The notes: a model not told the origin generated them from the sequence alone. A stretch of 64,000 bases of DNA from Fredinandcohnia aciditolerans (GCA_003640645.1 QGHH01000024.1:1-64000); one strand, 5' to 3'. Numbered from the stretch's first letter, positions 33,619-46,971 are shown. A program made the numbers and translations.

Positions 33619-34809
33619 TTACTCTTGGATTGAAGCAACAACGCCAGCGCCTACTGTACGTCCACCTTCACGAATAGAGAACTTAGTTCCTTCTTCAATC
33701 GCAACTGGAGCGATTAGTTCAACAGTCATTTCGATGTTGTCGCCAGGCATTACCATTTCTACACCTTCTGGAAGATTACAAATTCCAGTTACATCAGTTG
33801 TACGGAAGTAGAACTGAGGACGGTAGTTTGAGAAGAATGGAGTGTGACGTCCACCTTCTTCTTTTGATAATACGTAAACTTCAGCTTTAAACTTTGTGTG
33901 TGGCTTGATTGTACCTGGCTTAGCAAGTACTTGACCACGTTGGATTTCTTCACGAGCAACACCACGAAGTAGTGCACCGATGTTGTCACCAGCTTCAGCA
34001 TAATCAAGAAGCTTACGGAACATTTCAACACCTGTTACAGTTGTTGATTTTGGTTCTTCAGTTAAACCGATGATTTCTACTACGTCACCAACTTTAACTT
34101 GTCCACGCTCAACACGACCTGTAGCAACTGTACCACGACCAGTGATTGAGAATACATCCTCAACTGGCATCATGAATGGCTTTTCAGTGTCACGAGTTGG
34201 AGTTGGAACGTACTCGTCAACAGCTGCCATTAATTCGATAATTTTTTCTTCCCACTCAGCTACTCCTTCAAGAGCTTTAAGAGCAGAACCTTTAATTACA
34301 GGAATGTCGTCACCAGGGAATTCATATTCAGAAAGAAGGTCACGTACTTCCATTTCTACTAATTCTAATAATTCTTCGTCGTCTACCATGTCACATTTGT
34401 TCATGAATACAACTAGGTAAGGTACACCTACTTGACGAGAAAGAAGGATATGTTCACGAGTTTGTGGCATTGGGCCGTCAGCTGCAGAAACAACTAGGAT
34501 ACCGCCGTCCATTTGAGCAGCACCAGTGATCATGTTCTTAACGTAGTCAGCGTGTCCTGGGCAGTCAACGTGTGCATAGTGACGGTTGTCAGTTTCATAC
34601 TCAACGTGTGCAGTTGAGATTGTGATTCCACGTTCACGCTCTTCTGGAGCACCATCGATTTGATCATAAGCCATCGCAGTACCTTTACCGCTTCTTTTAG
34701 CAAGAACGGCTGTAATAGCTGCTGTTAAAGTTGTTTTACCATGGTCAACGTGTCCAATTGTACCAATATTAGCATGTGGTTTCGAACGGTCAAATTTCTC
34801 TTTTCCCAT
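33619..34809 (-). CDS. tuf: elongation factor Tu
   Basis: 396 aa. G1 [10 protein letters not shown]2 region with RERGITI, G3 DCPGHADY, G4 NKCD and G5 SALKAL. Delivers aminoacyl-tRNA to the ribosome. Single copy in this window. AGGAGG-type site before ATG. A hairpin at 34859-34884 lies in the fusA-tuf spacer and may balance the higher tuf output. Confidence 0.99.
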   Translation of the reverse strand: MGKEKFDRSKPHANIGTIGHVDHGKTTLTAAITAVLAKRSGKGTAMAYDQIDGAPEERERGITISTAHVEYETDNRHYAHVDCPGHADYVKNMITGAAQMDGGILVVSAADGPMPQTREHILLSRQVGVPYLVVFMNKCDMVDDEELLELVEMEVRDLLSEYEFPGDDIPVIKGSALKALEGVAEWEEKIIELMAAVDEYVPTPTRDTEKPFMMPVEDVFSITGRGTVATGRVERGQVKVGDVVEIIGLTEEPKSTTVTGVEMFRKLLDYAEAGDNIGALLRGVAREEIQRGQVLAKPGTIKPHTKFKAEVYVLSKEEGGRHTPFFSNYRPQFYFRTTDVTGICNLPEGVEMVMPGDNIEMTVELIAPVAIEEGTKFSIREGGRTVGAGVVASIQE

Positions 34810-34858
34810 TTGAAAAGCCTCCTTAAGTATGAGTTATTTTTATATTAAGTATGATATC

Positions 34859-34884
34859 CCGAAAGTGAGTTAGTCCCACTTTCG
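34859..34884 (-). other. hairpin in the fusA-tuf spacer
   Basis: The minus-strand RNA has CGAAAGTGGG / CTCACTTTCG with a 5-nt loop and no U tract. It may be an mRNA processing or stabilising element for the downstream tuf message. No separate tuf promoter was recognised with confidence. Confidence 0.5.
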
Positions 34885-34928
34885 AGGCCTACATAAGTAG
34901 TTATACTTGATGTAAAGGCGAAAATCAA

Positions 34929-37007
34929 TTATTCACCTTTATTTTTTTTGATAATTTCTTCAGAAATTGATTTTGGTACTTCTTCATAATGATCGAAGTG
35001 CATAGTGAATACGCCACGACCTTGTGTGTTAGAACGTAAAGAAGTAGCATAACCAAACATTTCAGATAGTGGAACCATCGCACGTACTACTTGCGCATTA
35101 CCGCGTGCTTCCATACCTTCAACGCGTCCACGACGAGATGTGATACCACCCATAATGTCTCCCATGTATTCCTCAGGAATAACAACTTCAACCCTCATAA
35201 CAGGTTCAAGAATTACAGGCTGACATTTTGATGCAGCGTTCTTAAGTGCCATTGAAGCGGCAATTTTAAACGCCATTTCACTTGAGTCAACATCATGGTA
35301 TGAACCATCATAAAGTTTAGCTTTAATATCAACTAATGGATAACCAGCTAGAACCCCTCTATCAAGAGCGTCTTCAAGACCAGCTTGTACAGCAGGAATA
35401 TATTCACGTGGAACTACCCCACCAACAATTGCGTTTTCAAATTCAAAACCTTTACCTTCTTCGTTTGGTGAGAACTCGATCCAAACGTGTCCGTATTGTC
35501 CGCGTCCACCAGATTGACGAGCGAATTTACCTTCAACCTGTGCAGATTGACGGAAAGTTTCACGGTATGCAACTTGTGGAGCACCAACATTAGCTTCTAC
35601 TTTGAATTCACGCTTCATACGATCTACTAGGATGTCTAAGTGTAACTCACCCATACCTGCGATGATCGTTTGACCTGTTTCTTGATCAGTATGTGCTCTG
35701 AATGTCGGATCTTCTTCTTGAAGTTTTTGTAAAGCTGTAGACATTTTATCTTGGTCAGCTTTTGATTTTGGCTCAACTGAAAGTTGAATAACTGGTTCTG
35801 GGAAAGTCATAGATTCAAGAATTACTAAATCTTTCTCATCACATAATGTATCACCAGTTGTAGTATCTTTTAATCCTACAGCTGCAGCAATATCCCCTGC
35901 ATAAACAGTTGAAATTTCCTGACGGCTATTTGCATGCATTTGAAGGATACGACCGATACGTTCACGCTTGCCTTTAGTTGAGTTTTGTACATATGATCCA
36001 GAATTTAATGTACCTGAATATACACGGAAGAATGTTAATTTACCAACAAATGGGTCAGTCATTACTTTAAACGCAAGAGCTGAGAATGGCTCACTGTCGT
36101 CTGAATGACGTTCAACTTCTTCACCTGTATCTGGCAGGTGACCTTGGATAGATGCAACATCTGTTGGAGCAGGTAGGTAATCGATAACCGCATCAAGTAC
36201 TTTTTGAACACCTTTATTCTTGAACGCAGTACCACATGTTACTGGGTAGAATTCTACCTTAAGTGTAGCTGTACGAATAGCTGCACGTAATTCCTCGTTA
36301 GAGATTTCTTCTCCACCAAGGTATCTTTCCATCAAATCTTCATCTAATTCCGCAACTGCTTCTACAAGCTTTTCGCGATATTCGTTTGCTTGGTCTTGAT
36401 ATTCTTCAGGAATTTCACCTACTTCGATATCAGTCCCTAGGTCATTACCATAGAATGTTGCATTCATTTCAACAAGGTCAATGATACCTCTGAATTGATC
36501 TTCTGCACCAATTGGTAATTGGATTGGATGTGCATTCGCTTGAAGACGATCATGCAATGTGCCAACAGAGTATAAGAAGTCAGCACCAATCTTGTCCATT
36601 TTGTTTACGAATACAATACGTGGAACACCATAAGTTGTAGCCTGTCTCCAAACAGTTTCAGTTTGAGGCTCAACTCCTGATTGTGCATCAAGAACTGTTA
36701 CAGCACCATCAAGTACACGAAGTGAACGTTCAACCTCAACTGTGAAGTCTACGTGTCCTGGAGTGTCGATGATGTTAACGCGGTGATTCTTCCATTGTGC
36801 AGTAGTTGCCGCAGAAGTAATCGTAATACCACGTTCTTGTTCTTGCTCCATCCAGTCCATTTGTGAAGCACCTTCATGTGTTTCACCGATTTTATGAATT
36901 TTACCAGTATAATAAAGGATACGCTCAGTTGTTGTTGTTTTACCAGCATCAATGTGAGCCATGATACCAATATTACGAGTCTTTTCTAAGGAGAACTCTC
37001 TTGCCAT
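34929..37007 (-). CDS. fusA: elongation factor G
   Basis: 692 aa GTPase that drives translocation. G1 [22 protein letters not shown]3 DTPGHVDF, G4 [10 protein letters not shown]; domains II to V follow, ending with the [10 protein letters not shown] tail. Domain IV contains [13 protein letters not shown]. The fusidic-acid site residues were not scored. Normal length and place between rpsG and tuf. Confidence 0.99.
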   Translation of the reverse strand: MAREFSLEKTRNIGIMAHIDAGKTTTTERILYYTGKIHKIGETHEGASQMDWMEQEQERGITITSAATTAQWKNHRVNIIDTPGHVDFTVEVERSLRVLDGAVTVLDAQSGVEPQTETVWRQATTYGVPRIVFVNKMDKIGADFLYSVGTLHDRLQANAHPIQLPIGAEDQFRGIIDLVEMNATFYGNDLGTDIEVGEIPEEYQDQANEYREKLVEAVAELDEDLMERYLGGEEISNEELRAAIRTATLKVEFYPVTCGTAFKNKGVQKVLDAVIDYLPAPTDVASIQGHLPDTGEEVERHSDDSEPFSALAFKVMTDPFVGKLTFFRVYSGTLNSGSYVQNSTKGKRERIGRILQMHANSRQEISTVYAGDIAAAVGLKDTTTGDTLCDEKDLVILESMTFPEPVIQLSVEPKSKADQDKMSTALQKLQEEDPTFRAHTDQETGQTIIAGMGELHLDILVDRMKREFKVEANVGAPQVAYRETFRQSAQVEGKFARQSGGRGQYGHVWIEFSPNEEGKGFEFENAIVGGVVPREYIPAVQAGLEDALDRGVLAGYPLVDIKAKLYDGSYHDVDSSEMAFKIAASMALKNAASKCQPVILEPVMRVEVVIPEEYMGDIMGGITSRRGRVEGMEARGNAQVVRAMVPLSEMFGYATSLRSNTQGRGVFTMHFDHYEEVPKSISEEIIKKNKGE

Positions 37008-37059
37008 TTGGGTCTTTCTCCTTCCTAATGTTTAAGTATGATTTTTTATTGTAAGAATG

Positions 37060-37145
37060 GCTCTGTTAATCTACTTAACAGAGCTGTTTAATTTAAAGGC
37101 CTTTATCGTAGTTATAATTTAATCCAGCAAAAAGCTGAATTAAAT
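37060..37145 (-). other. two hairpins in the rpsG-fusA spacer
   Basis: Directly after the rpsG stop, 37117-37145 is a 12-bp stem with one mismatch (ATTTAATTCAGC / GCTGGATTAAAT, 5-nt loop). At 37062-37087 is a second stem (CTCTGTTAA / TTAACAGAG, extended by GC pairs, 5-nt loop). Neither has a U tract, so these are more likely processing or regulatory hairpins than terminators. Confidence 0.55.
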
Positions 37146-37147
37146 GA

Positions 37148-37618
37148 TTACCAACGGTAGTGAGCAAATGCTTTGTTTGCTTCTGCCATTTTGTGAGTAT
37201 CTTCACGTTTCTTAACTGATGCACCAGAGTTGTTAGCTGCATCAAGAATTTCGTTAGCTAAACGCTCTTCCATCGTTTTTTCTCCACGAAGACGAGCGTA
37301 GTTTACTAACCAACGTAAACCTAGAGTAGTACGACGGTCAGGGCGAACTTCAACAGGAACTTGATAGTTTGCACCACCTACACGACGTGCTCTTACTTCT
37401 AGTACAGGCATGATGTTTTTAAGTGCTTGTTCAAACACTTCCATAGCATCTTTACCTGAACGTTGTTGAACTAGTTCAAACGCATTATATAAAATCGCTT
37501 GTGATTTACCTCTTTTTCCATCAACCATCATTTTATTGATTAAGCGAGTTACAAGCTTAGAATTATAAATTGGATCTGGTAATACATCTCTTTTAGTAAC
37601 AGGTCCTTTACGAGGCAT
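37148..37618 (-). CDS. rpsG: 30S ribosomal protein S7
   Basis: 156 aa. Initiator of 30S head assembly. Starts [28 protein letters not shown]; conserved [15 protein letters not shown] and the end [15 protein letters not shown]. In the str operon after rpsL. Confidence 0.98.
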   Translation of the reverse strand: MPRKGPVTKRDVLPDPIYNSKLVTRLINKMMVDGKRGKSQAILYNAFELVQQRSGKDAMEVFEQALKNIMPVLEVRARRVGGANYQVPVEVRPDRRTTLGLRWLVNYARLRGEKTMEERLANEILDAANNSGASVKKREDTHKMAEANKAFAHYRW

Positions 37619-37656
37619 TAATATTTCCTCCTTTCAATCTTAAATATGTTAGTCTA

Positions 37657-38136
<480 letters not shown>

Positions 38137-38185
38137 TTACAAAAAACAAAGTTCTTGTAGATTTATTTCTCCACAAAAACAGTTT

Positions 38186-38434
38186 TTAATTAATTATCGC
38201 AACAGTAGAAGCTCCTACCTCGATTCCACATGCTTTACCTAGCCTTTTCATCGAGTCTACCTTTGATATCGGAATTTGTTGTGCTTCGGCTAATTGTAAT
38301 ACTTTATTGATTACTCGCCGATCAGCATCTTCTGCCACAACAATCTCTGTTACCATATCAGCTTGGATTGCTTTTACTGCCTGCTTAGTACCTATAATAA
38401 TCTTCTTTGCCTGTGATACTTTTTCATAAGACAT
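38186..38434 (-). CDS. rplGB: L7Ae-family K-turn-binding ribosomal protein (YbxF)
   Basis: 82 aa, L7Ae/L30e/Gadd45 fold that binds kink-turn RNA. It has [30 protein letters not shown] and ends [10 protein letters not shown]. It precedes rpsL in all Bacillus. It is preceded by a promoter and long inverted repeat at 38480-38549. Confidence 0.95.
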   Translation of the reverse strand: MSYEKVSQAKKIIIGTKQAVKAIQADMVTEIVVAEDADRRVINKVLQLAEAQQIPISKVDSMKRLGKACGIEVGASTVAIIN

Positions 38435-38479
38435 CTAAAATATCCTCCAAAGTAACAGGTTTTAAGGAGCACCTTAGAT

Positions 38480-38508
38480 ATATTAACACCCTAAGAGAGG
38501 GATGTCAA
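38480..38508 (-). promoter_or_regulatory. likely sigma-A promoter of the rplGB-str operon
   Basis: On the minus strand, TTGACA, a 17-bp spacer and TAATAT lie about 46 bp before rplGB. The -35 box is inside the arm of the inverted repeat 38500-38549, so hairpin or DNA-binding events there could affect initiation. Confidence 0.75.
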
Positions 38509-38549
38509 CTACAAGTAAATAAAATTATTTGGGCTTGTAGTTGACATCC
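38500..38549. repeat. 16-bp perfect inverted repeat downstream of rpoC
   Basis: Arms GGATGTCAACTACAAG (38500-38515) and CTTGTAGTTGACATCC (38534-38549) enclose 18 nt. The flanks share further related words (TATCTAAGAT and TTAGATAT). It may serve as rpoC 3' hairpin; there is no U tract. One arm holds the -35 box of the str promoter. Confidence 0.9.
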
Positions 38550-38576
38550 GTGATCTTAGATATGCTCTTCTAACCT

Positions 38577-41500
38577 TTATTCAACACCAACAGTGTCTTC
38601 TTCTTGCTCTACAACTACCGGTTCTGCTCGTCGATAACGATTCATACCAGTACCTGCAGGAACAAGTTTACCAATAATTACATTCTCTTTTAGTCCTAGT
38701 AACTCATCACGTTTTCCTTTAATTGCAGCATCAGTTAGGACACGAGTTGTCTCTTGGAATGACGCAGCAGAAAGGAACGAATCAGTTTCAAGTGATGCTT
38801 TAGTAATACCTAGAAGCACCGGTCTACCAGTAGCAGGAGCTTTACCTTCAAGTAATACCTTAGTGTTGGCATCCGTGAACTGATGTATATCAAGTAATGA
38901 ACCTGGTAATACATCTGTCTCGCCTGCATCAGTAACCCTAACCTTACGAAGCATTTGTCTTACCATCACTTCGACGTGTTTGTCACCAATTTCAACACCC
39001 TGCATACGATATACTTTTTGAACTTCTTTTAAGAGGTATTCCTGAACAGCAGTTGTGTTAGTAACCTTTAATAATTCTTTCGGATCAACAGAACCTTCAG
39101 TTAACACCTGACCACTTTCAACTTGTTGACCTTCAGCGACTTTCAAACGAGCGCCATAAGGTGCGGTGTAAGAACGAGATTCTACGTCACCTTGGATTAC
39201 AACTTCTTGCTGTCTGTCTTTTATTTCATTAATTGCGGTAACAACACCGTTGATTTCTGTAATAACAGCTTGACCTTTTGGATTTCTCGCTTCAAATAGT
39301 TCTTGAATACGAGGTAAACCTTGAGTTATATCGTCTCCTGCAACCCCACCGGTATGGAATGTACGCATTGTAAGCTGTGTTCCCGGTTCACCGATTGATT
39401 GTGCTGCAATGATACCAACTGCCTCACCAACTTCAACCTCTGATCCGGTTGCTAAGTTACGGCCATAACATTTTTTACATACGCCGTGGCGTGTGTTACA
39501 TGTGAACGCAGAGCGAATCGTAACTTCTTCAACACCAGCATCAACAATTATTTTTGCGATATCTTCTGTAATTAGTTCGTTTTCCGCTACTAACACTTCA
39601 TTTGTTTCAGGGTGAACAACTTTCTTTCTTGCATAACGGCCATTGAGACGTTCTTCAAGAGGTTCGATAATTTCGGTTCCCTCTTTTAAAGAGCTCACAA
39701 GTAAGCCACGATCTGTACCACAGTCGTCCTCACGTACAATTACATCTTGTGCTACGTCTACTAGACGTCTTGTTAGGTAACCAGAGTCGGCGGTCTTAAG
39801 GGCAGTATCTGCAAGACCTTTACGAGCACCATGCGTAGAAATAAAGTACTCTAGTACTGTTAGACCTTCACGGAAACTAGATTTAATCGGAAGTTCAATG
39901 ATACGACCAGCCGGGTTCGCCATAAGTCCACGCATACCAGCTAATTGTGTAAAGTTAGATGCGTTACCACGGGCACCGGAATCACTCATCATGAAGATTG
40001 GGTTGCGCTTATCAAGTGAAGCCATTAGCTTACCTTGAATTGTATCTTTCGCCGCACTCCAGATTGAGATAACTCGGTCATAACGCTCATCTTCTGTAAT
40101 TAAACCACGTCTAAATTGTTTTAGTACGTTATCAACCTTTGCTTGTGCCGCTGCTAAAATCTCTTCTTTTTCAGCTAATACAACAATATCTGCTACACCA
40201 ACAGTGATACCAGCTTTTGTTGAATACTTAAATCCAAGATCTTTCATGCGATCAAGCATTTTAGAGGTTTCAGTAATTTTAAAACGTTTAAAGATTTCAG
40301 CAATAATATTACCGAGTATTTTCTTCTTAAACGGATCGACCTGTTCTTGACTTTGAATTAGTTCTTTAACATTCGCACCCTTAGGAACGAAATACTTTTC
40401 AGGTGTTTTCACTTCTAGGTTAGTTTTTGTAGGTTCGTTAATGTATGGGAATGATCTTGGTAAAATCTCATTAAAAATCAACTTACCTACTGTTGTCATT
40501 AGCAACATATTATTTTGTTCTTCTGTAAATGTCGGGTTCATCAAGGAACCTGCATGTACCGCAACTCTAGTATGAAGATGTACATACCCATTTTGATATG
40601 CAAGAATAGCTTCATTTGTATCCTTAAAAACCATTCCTTCTCCGACTGCCCCAGGACGCTCCATAGTTAAGTAATAGTTACCTAATACCATATCCTGTGA
40701 TGGTGTAACTACTGGCTTTCCATCTTTCGGATTTAGAATATTTTGTGCTGCCAACATTAATAGCCTCGCTTCAGCTTGTGCTTCTGAAGAAAGTGGTACG
40801 TGAACCGCCATTTGGTCACCGTCGAAGTCTGCATTATATGCAGTACATACGAGTGGGTGAAGACGGATTGCGCGTCCTTCAACTAATGTTGGTTCAAATG
40901 CTTGAATACCTAAACGGTGTAATGTAGGGGCACGGTTTAAGAGAACCGGATGCTCCTTAATTACAGACTCGAGTACATCCCAAACTTCAGGTTGCACACG
41001 TTCAATTTTTCTTTTTGCACTCTTTATGTTATGAGCTAGACCTTTTTCAACTAGTTCTTTCATCACAAATGGTTTGAATAATTCTAACGCCATTTCCTTT
41101 GGCAAACCACATTGATACATCTTAAGGTTCGGACCTACAACAATTACGGAACGACCAGAATAGTCAACACGTTTACCTAATAGGTTTTGACGGAAACGAC
41201 CTTGCTTACCTTTCAACATATGTGAAAGTGATTTTAATGGACGGTTACCAGGACCTGTAACAGGTCTGCCACGACGTCCGTTGTCAATCAGTGCATCAAC
41301 CGCTTCTTGAAGCATACGCTTTTCATTCTGAACGATGATGCTTGGTGCACCTAAATCTAAAAGACGCTTTAAGCGATTGTTACGGTTAATAACACGACGG
41401 TATAAGTCGTTTAAATCTGAAGTTGCAAAACGACCACCATCAAGCTGAACCATTGGTCGTAGTTCAGGAGGAATAACTGGTAGTACATCAAGAATCATCC

Positions 41501-42173
41501 ATGAAGGCTCATTACCTGAGTTACGGAATGCCTCTAGTACCTCAAGTCGCTTAATTGCACGAGTTCTTCTTTGTCCTTGAGAAGTTTTCAACTCTTCTTT
41601 CAAGCCATCTACTTCTTTTTCTAGATCGATATCGAGTAGAAGCTTTTTAATCGCTTCAGCTCCCATTGCAGCATGGAATGTGTTCCCGTATTTTTCACGG
41701 TATGCACGATATTCCTTTTCGGAAAGCAATTGCTTTTTATCTAAAGGAGTATCTCCAGTTTCTGTTACAACGTAAGAAGCAAAGTAAATTACTTCTTCAA
41801 GAGCCCTAGGGGACATGTCTAAGACAAGTCCCATTCGGCTTGGGATACCTTTAAAGTACCATATATGTGATACAGGTGCTGCAAGTTCAATATGCCCCAT
41901 GCGTTCACGACGAACTTTTGCACGAGTAACTTCTACGCCGCATCGATCACAGACTACACCTTTGTAGCGAACACGTTTATATTTACCACAGTGACATTCC
42001 CAGTCCTTTTGTGGACCAAAGATACGTTCACAGAATAACCCATCTTTTTCTGGTTTTAATGTACGATAGTTAATTGTTTCTGGCTTCTTCACTTCACCGA
42101 AAGACCATGAACGGATCTTATCTGGAGAAGCGAGGCCAATGCTCATGTATTCAAAATTATTAACATCTAGCAA
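38577..42173 (-). CDS. rpoC: DNA-directed RNA polymerase subunit beta'
   Basis: 1198 aa, normal for Bacillus. N-terminal zinc ribbon [20 protein letters not shown]; catalytic NADFDGDQM with three Asp for Mg; rim-helix/trigger-loop region with RGLMANPAG and [26 protein letters not shown]; second zinc site CGTDRG...[16 protein letters not shown] start with GGGAGG 8 nt upstream, as in B. subtilis. Follows rpoB by 67 nt. Confidence 0.98.
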   Translation of the reverse strand: MLDVNNFEYMSIGLASPDKIRSWSFGEVKKPETINYRTLKPEKDGLFCERIFGPQKDWECHCGKYKRVRYKGVVCDRCGVEVTRAKVRRERMGHIELAAPVSHIWYFKGIPSRMGLVLDMSPRALEEVIYFASYVVTETGDTPLDKKQLLSEKEYRAYREKYGNTFHAAMGAEAIKKLLLDIDLEKEVDGLKEELKTSQGQRRTRAIKRLEVLEAFRNSGNEPSWMILDVLPVIPPELRPMVQLDGGRFATSDLNDLYRRVINRNNRLKRLLDLGAPSIIVQNEKRMLQEAVDALIDNGRRGRPVTGPGNRPLKSLSHMLKGKQGRFRQNLLGKRVDYSGRSVIVVGPNLKMYQCGLPKEMALELFKPFVMKELVEKGLAHNIKSAKRKIERVQPEVWDVLESVIKEHPVLLNRAPTLHRLGIQAFEPTLVEGRAIRLHPLVCTAYNADFDGDQMAVHVPLSSEAQAEARLLMLAAQNILNPKDGKPVVTPSQDMVLGNYYLTMERPGAVGEGMVFKDTNEAILAYQNGYVHLHTRVAVHAGSLMNPTFTEEQNNMLLMTTVGKLIFNEILPRSFPYINEPTKTNLEVKTPEKYFVPKGANVKELIQSQEQVDPFKKKILGNIIAEIFKRFKITETSKMLDRMKDLGFKYSTKAGITVGVADIVVLAEKEEILAAAQAKVDNVLKQFRRGLITEDERYDRVISIWSAAKDTIQGKLMASLDKRNPIFMMSDSGARGNASNFTQLAGMRGLMANPAGRIIELPIKSSFREGLTVLEYFISTHGARKGLADTALKTADSGYLTRRLVDVAQDVIVREDDCGTDRGLLVSSLKEGTEIIEPLEERLNGRYARKKVVHPETNEVLVAENELITEDIAKIIVDAGVEEVTIRSAFTCNTRHGVCKKCYGRNLATGSEVEVGEAVGIIAAQSIGEPGTQLTMRTFHTGGVAGDDITQGLPRIQELFEARNPKGQAVITEINGVVTAINEIKDRQQEVVIQGDVESRSYTAPYGARLKVAEGQQVESGQVLTEGSVDPKELLKVTNTTAVQEYLLKEVQKVYRMQGVEIGDKHVEVMVRQMLRKVRVTDAGETDVLPGSLLDIHQFTDANTKVLLEGKAPATGRPVLLGITKASLETDSFLSAASFQETTRVLTDAAIKGKRDELLGLKENVIIGKLVPAGTGMNRYRRAEPVVVEQEEDTVGVE

Positions 42174-42240
42174 GGGGCCTACCTCCCTTTTGATCTACAG
42201 GATTACCCTTATTGACCTTTGCTTTTCATGACTGTTAGCT

Positions 42241-45200
42241 CTATTCCTTAACTACTGCGTTCTTTTCTAGTTCTGAGTCGATTTGTTGGTCAGAATCAAG
42301 AGATATTCCCTCTGATTGACTTGCTTCCTCGTCATCTTCTAAATCACGCATTTCAATCTCTTCTTCATCACCCGAGAGAATCTTCACATCTAATCCAAGT
42401 GACTGTAGTTCTTTAATTAATACTTTGAACGATTCAGGAACACCTGGTTCAGGTACATTTTCACCCTTCACAATCGCTTCGTATGTCTTCACACGACCAA
42501 CAACATCATCGGATTTAACTGTAAGGATCTCTTGTAACGTGTATGCAGCACCATAAGCTTCAAGCGCCCAAACTTCCATTTCACCGAAACGTTGTCCTCC
42601 GAACTGAGCTTTACCACCAAGTGGTTGCTGTGTAACAAGAGAATAAGGTCCAGTTGAACGAGCGTGAAGTTTGTCATCAACCATGTGTGCTAGTTTAATC
42701 ATATACATAATACCAACAGATACTCGATTATCAAACGGTTCACCCGTTCTTCCATCATATAAAACTGTTTTCGCATCACGAGACATTCCAGCTTCTTCTA
42801 AAGTATCCCAAACATCTTCTTCAGTTGCGCCGTCAAATACTGGTGACGCAACGTGAATACCCAGTTGTCTAGCAGCCATACCTAAGTGTAACTCTAGAAC
42901 CTGACCGATGTTCATACGTGACGGAACCCCTAGTGGGTTTAACATGATGTCGATTGGCGTTCCGTCTGGAAGGTATGGCATATCTTCTTCGGGAAGAATT
43001 CTTGAAATTACCCCTTTGTTTCCGTGACGACCAGCCATCTTATCTCCTTCGTGTATTTTACGTTTTTGAACGATATATACACGAACAAGCTGGTTTACAC
43101 CTGGTGGTAATTCATCTCCATCTTCTCGATTGAATACCTTCACATCAAGAACAATTCCTCCACCACCATGTGGTACACGAAGAGAAGTATCGCGCACTTC
43201 ACGTGCTTTTTCACCAAAGATTGCATGTAATAGACGTTCTTCAGCTGTAAGTTCCGTTACCCCTTTTGGTGTCACTTTACCTACAAGTAAATCACCGTCT
43301 TTTACCTCGGCACCAACACGGATAATGCCACGCTCGTCGAGATTGCGTAACGCATCTTCTCCAACGTTTGGAATATCACGCGTGATTTCCTCTGGTCCTA
43401 ATTTTGTATCACGTGATTCAGATTCGTATTCTTCAATATGAATGGATGTATAAACATCATCTTTTACAAGTCTTTCACTCATGATGATGGCATCTTCATA
43501 GTTATATCCATCCCAATTTATAAAACCAACAAGAACGTTACGTCCTAACGCTAGTTCACCCTTTTCCATAGAAGGACCATCTGCAAGGATTTCTCCTTTA
43601 ACAACTTCATCCCCCTCTGTAACAATCGGGCGTTGGTTATAACATGTACCTTGGTTCGAACGAATAAATTTTAGTAGACGGTATTTATCAAGGTCGCCTT
43701 TCACCTTTTGACCATCAACTTCTTGATAACGGCGTACCCAGATTTGTTTTGCTTCAACTCGCTCAACAATACCAGGATGTTTACAAATTACCGCGGCACC
43801 TGAGTCCTTACCAGATACATACTCCATACCTGTACCGACGAACGGCGCTTCCGGCTGCATTAGAGGAACAGCTTGACGTTGCATGTTCGCACCCATTAGT
43901 GCACGGTTTGAGTCATCATTTTCTAGGAAAGGAATACATGCAGTCGCTGCAGAAACAACTTGCTTTGGCGATACATCCATGTAATCAATTCGGTCACGGT
44001 GTACAACAGTGTTCTCACCCTTGAAACGAGCAACTACATCTTCATCTAAAAATTCACCATTTTCACCTAAACGAGAATTTGCCTGAGCAGTAACATAGTT
44101 ATCCTCTTCGTCTGCTGTTAAGTAGTCAATTCTATCTGTAACTTTGCCTGTTTCAGGATCAACTCTTCGATACGGAGTTTCGATAAACCCGAATCGATTC
44201 ACCTTTGCATAAGATGATAATGAGTTAATTAGACCGATGTTTGGACCTTCTGGTGTTTCAATCGGACACATACGACCATAGTGAGAGTAATGAACGTCAC
44301 GAACTTCGAATCCTGCACGTTCACGTGTTAAACCACCAGGTCCTAATGCTGATAATCTTCGTTTATGTGTTAATTCTGCTAATGGATTGGTTTGGTCCAT
44401 AAATTGTGAAAGCTGAGAGCTACCAAAGAACTCTTTAATAGAAGCGATCACTGGACGGATATTGATTAATTGTTGTGGAGTAATCGTATTCGTATCTTGA
44501 ATTGACATTCTCTCACGAACAACACGTTCCATTCTTGATAATCCAATACGGAATTGGTTTTGTAGAAGCTCACCAACTGAACGCAGACGGCGATTACCTA
44601 AATGGTCGATATCATCTGTATCTCCAACTTGATGTAACAAGTTAAAGAAATAGCTAATTGAAGAAAGAATATCCGCTTGTGTAATATTCTTAACGCCTTC
44701 TTCGATATAGGCGTTACCAATGACATTAATGACTTGTTCGCCATCTGGGTCATTTGGAGCGTAAATCTTTATAGACTGAAGTGTGATCTCTTCATCTATA
44801 ACGCCACCTGCTGGCTGAAGTGATTTAAAACCAATACCATTCTCTAAATACGGAATGATACGGTCTAGCGTTCTGCGATCGAGAAGCGTGTCTTTTTCCA
44901 CGATAATCTCACCAGTTTCAGGATCAACAAGTGTTTCTGCAATACGCTGATTAAACAAACGGTTCTTAATATGAAGTTTTTTATTGATTTTGTAGCGTCC
45001 TACACTCGCAAGGTCGTAACGCTTTGGATCAAAAAAGCGTGATTCCAATAAACTTTTTGCGTTTTCGACTGTTGGCGGTTCTCCAGGACGTAGACGTTCA
45101 TATATTTCTAGTAATGCTTTTTCTGTACTTTCTGTGTTGTCTTTCTCAAGCGTGTTTCGTAGATATTCATTTTCACCAAATAAATCGATGATTTCTTGAT

Positions 45201-45810
45201 CAGAGCCAAACCCAAGCGCGCGCAAAAGGACCGTTACCGGTAATTTACGAGTACGGTCGATACGAACGTATACAACATCCTTCGCATCTGTTTCATACTC
45301 TAACCATGCACCACGGTTTGGTATTACCGTTGCTGTAAAGCCGCGTTTACCATTCTTATCGACTTTGCCACTGAAATAAACACTTGGTGAGCGAACCAAT
45401 TGTGAAACAATTACACGTTCTGCACCATTGATAACGAACGTACCTGTTTCTGTCATGAGTGGGAAGTCACCCATAAATACATCTTGATCTTTTACTTCAC
45501 CAGTTTCTTTATTGATCAAACGCACCTTTACTCTAAGTGGCGCTGAATAAGTAACATCTCTTTCCTTTGATTCCTCTACAGAATACTTTGGCTCACCTAA
45601 ACTGTAATCAATGAACTCTAGAGATAGGTTACCTGTAAAATCTTCAATTGGGGAAATATCTTGGAACATTTCCCTAAGACCCTCATCAAGAAACCACTGA
45701 TAAGAAGAGGTTTGAATCTCAATAAGATTTGGTAATTCTAAAACTTCACTAATACGAGCATAACTTCTTCGTTGGCGGTGTCGTCCATACTGAACTAGTT
45801 GACCTATCAA
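42241..45810 (-). CDS. rpoB: DNA-directed RNA polymerase subunit beta
   Basis: 1189 aa. TTG start at 45810 ([21 protein letters not shown]) is chosen because GAGGGG is 8 nt upstream and B. subtilis also uses TTG here; the in-frame GTG at 45819 overlaps that site. The rifampicin region [34 protein letters not shown] has wild-type residues. C-terminus is acidic. Preceded by a 450-nt AT-rich spacer. Confidence 0.97.
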   Translation of the reverse strand: MIGQLVQYGRHRQRRSYARISEVLELPNLIEIQTSSYQWFLDEGLREMFQDISPIEDFTGNLSLEFIDYSLGEPKYSVEESKERDVTYSAPLRVKVRLINKETGEVKDQDVFMGDFPLMTETGTFVINGAERVIVSQLVRSPSVYFSGKVDKNGKRGFTATVIPNRGAWLEYETDAKDVVYVRIDRTRKLPVTVLLRALGFGSDQEIIDLFGENEYLRNTLEKDNTESTEKALLEIYERLRPGEPPTVENAKSLLESRFFDPKRYDLASVGRYKINKKLHIKNRLFNQRIAETLVDPETGEIIVEKDTLLDRRTLDRIIPYLENGIGFKSLQPAGGVIDEEITLQSIKIYAPNDPDGEQVINVIGNAYIEEGVKNITQADILSSISYFFNLLHQVGDTDDIDHLGNRRLRSVGELLQNQFRIGLSRMERVVRERMSIQDTNTITPQQLINIRPVIASIKEFFGSSQLSQFMDQTNPLAELTHKRRLSALGPGGLTRERAGFEVRDVHYSHYGRMCPIETPEGPNIGLINSLSSYAKVNRFGFIETPYRRVDPETGKVTDRIDYLTADEEDNYVTAQANSRLGENGEFLDEDVVARFKGENTVVHRDRIDYMDVSPKQVVSAATACIPFLENDDSNRALMGANMQRQAVPLMQPEAPFVGTGMEYVSGKDSGAAVICKHPGIVERVEAKQIWVRRYQEVDGQKVKGDLDKYRLLKFIRSNQGTCYNQRPIVTEGDEVVKGEILADGPSMEKGELALGRNVLVGFINWDGYNYEDAIIMSERLVKDDVYTSIHIEEYESESRDTKLGPEEITRDIPNVGEDALRNLDERGIIRVGAEVKDGDLLVGKVTPKGVTELTAEERLLHAIFGEKAREVRDTSLRVPHGGGGIVLDVKVFNREDGDELPPGVNQLVRVYIVQKRKIHEGDKMAGRHGNKGVISRILPEEDMPYLPDGTPIDIMLNPLGVPSRMNIGQVLELHLGMAARQLGIHVASPVFDGATEEDVWDTLEEAGMSRDAKTVLYDGRTGEPFDNRVSVGIMYMIKLAHMVDDKLHARSTGPYSLVTQQPLGGKAQFGGQRFGEMEVWALEAYGAAYTLQEILTVKSDDVVGRVKTYEAIVKGENVPEPGVPESFKVLIKELQSLGLDVKILSGDEEEIEMRDLEDDEEASQSEGISLDSDQQIDSELEKNAVVKE

Positions 45811-46260
45811 CCCATTCACCCCTCATATCAAGCGTTATTAATCTTGCTATTTTATAAATACTTACTAGTTATAAAAGTCTACATATAAACTAATATAAAT
45901 AGTAAGAAGTAAACCGCAAATCAAAATGATAGGACACATAAAGCAGCCTATCAAATCCGACTTTTTCAAGTCAAATAAATGCTGTTCTTCTTTGTCTAAA
46001 AAGACCAAAATAAGCTATTTCAAGCCGAAAAAAGCTTATTTTATAGACAAAAAGAAAAAGGGTTTCTACTATGAAAACCACAATTCTAAAAAACAAACTA
46101 TTGATTTTATCAGTTTTTCCATACATACTATATTTATACATATATTTAATTTTTTAGTTATACATGGAAAAACTACATATCGGCATTATATAATGCTACC
46201 ACACGAGAAATACTCAGTCAACCTATTTTTTCGTTTGTCAAGTGGAAATTTCCATATAGA
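45811..46260 (-). other. AT-rich rpoB leader/spacer with imperfect hairpin
   Basis: 450 bp without a credible gene. At about 46009-46045, AAAATAAGCT and AGCTTATTTT form a 10-bp stem with a 16-nt loop, and on the minus strand it is followed by GGTCTTTTT, so it could act as an attenuator between the methyltransferase gene and rpoB. No convincing -35/-10 pair was identified. Confidence 0.4.
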
Positions 46261-46866
46261 TTATTTCGTTCTCTTAGCTTTTATAATATGGTAACCTTTT
46301 TTTCTTTCAACAATCTCTACTTCTTCAAATACCATCTCAAGTTTCTCAATTGCAGAGGGGGCTCCTTGCTTCTTTTGAATTACAACCCACAATTCACCGC
46401 CAGGAACTAAATATTGATAGCTCTCTTCTAAGATATGATGTACCACTTTTTTCCCTGCACGAATTGGAGGATTTGAAATAATAGCCGCAAAACCTCGTTT
46501 TTCCACACTTGTAAATAGATCACTTTGGTGTATATCAACATTTGTGACCTTGTTTATTTCCGCATTTTTTATTGAAAGCTCGATTGCCCGTTCATTCACA
46601 TCAATCATTTCAACAAGACGATCATTATGTACTTTTGCAAGCGCAAGACCAATCGGACCATACCCACAACCAACATCTAAAAACGGACCAGGAACTGTAG
46701 GGGCTTTAAACTCCTCCACTAATAATCGAGATCCAAAATCAACTTCATTTTTTGAAAAAACTCCACTATCGCTTGTAAAAGAAAATGAATTTCCTTTTAA
46801 GACAAAGACTTGAGTTTTTTGATTACTTGCCACAGTGGGTTTACTAGTATAGTAATGTTCGGCCAT
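46261..46866 (-). CDS. ybxB: class I SAM-dependent methyltransferase, YbxB (RsmC-like)
   Basis: 201 aa. SAM motif LDVGCGYGPIGLALAK, and the catalytic NPPIRAGKKVVHHIL (NPP[IF] motif) typical of exocyclic-amino methyltransferases such as RsmC/RsmD acting on 16S rRNA guanine. The ATG at 46866 has GGGAG 8 nt upstream; the extra upstream residues are unlikely. Placed between rplL and rpoB as in B. subtilis. Confidence 0.9.
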   Translation of the reverse strand: MAEHYYTSKPTVASNQKTQVFVLKGNSFSFTSDSGVFSKNEVDFGSRLLVEEFKAPTVPGPFLDVGCGYGPIGLALAKVHNDRLVEMIDVNERAIELSIKNAEINKVTNVDIHQSDLFTSVEKRGFAAIISNPPIRAGKKVVHHILEESYQYLVPGGELWVVIQKKQGAPSAIEKLEMVFEEVEIVERKKGYHIIKAKRTK

Positions 46867-46924
46867 TAATATATCTCCCAACATAAGAGTATATGAACAG
46901 TATACCCATTTCATTCATACTTGA

Positions 46925-46956
46925 TAAAAAAAGCCCGCTTAATAGCGAGCTTTTTC
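46925..46956 (-). terminator. terminator after rplL
   Basis: The minus-strand RNA forms AAAAAGCTCGCT / AGCGGGCTTTTTTT, a short strong stem with U run, 16 nt after the rplL stop. It probably reduces, without abolishing, readthrough into ybxB-rpoB. Confidence 0.85.
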
Positions 46957-46971
46957 TTACGTTACTTAAAA

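Noticed and set aside
45926-46294. 122-aa plus-strand frame in the ybxB-rpoB spacer
   Set aside because: Low-complexity lysine-rich composition from AT-rich DNA, no ribosome binding site, overlaps the end of ybxB, antisense to the operon.
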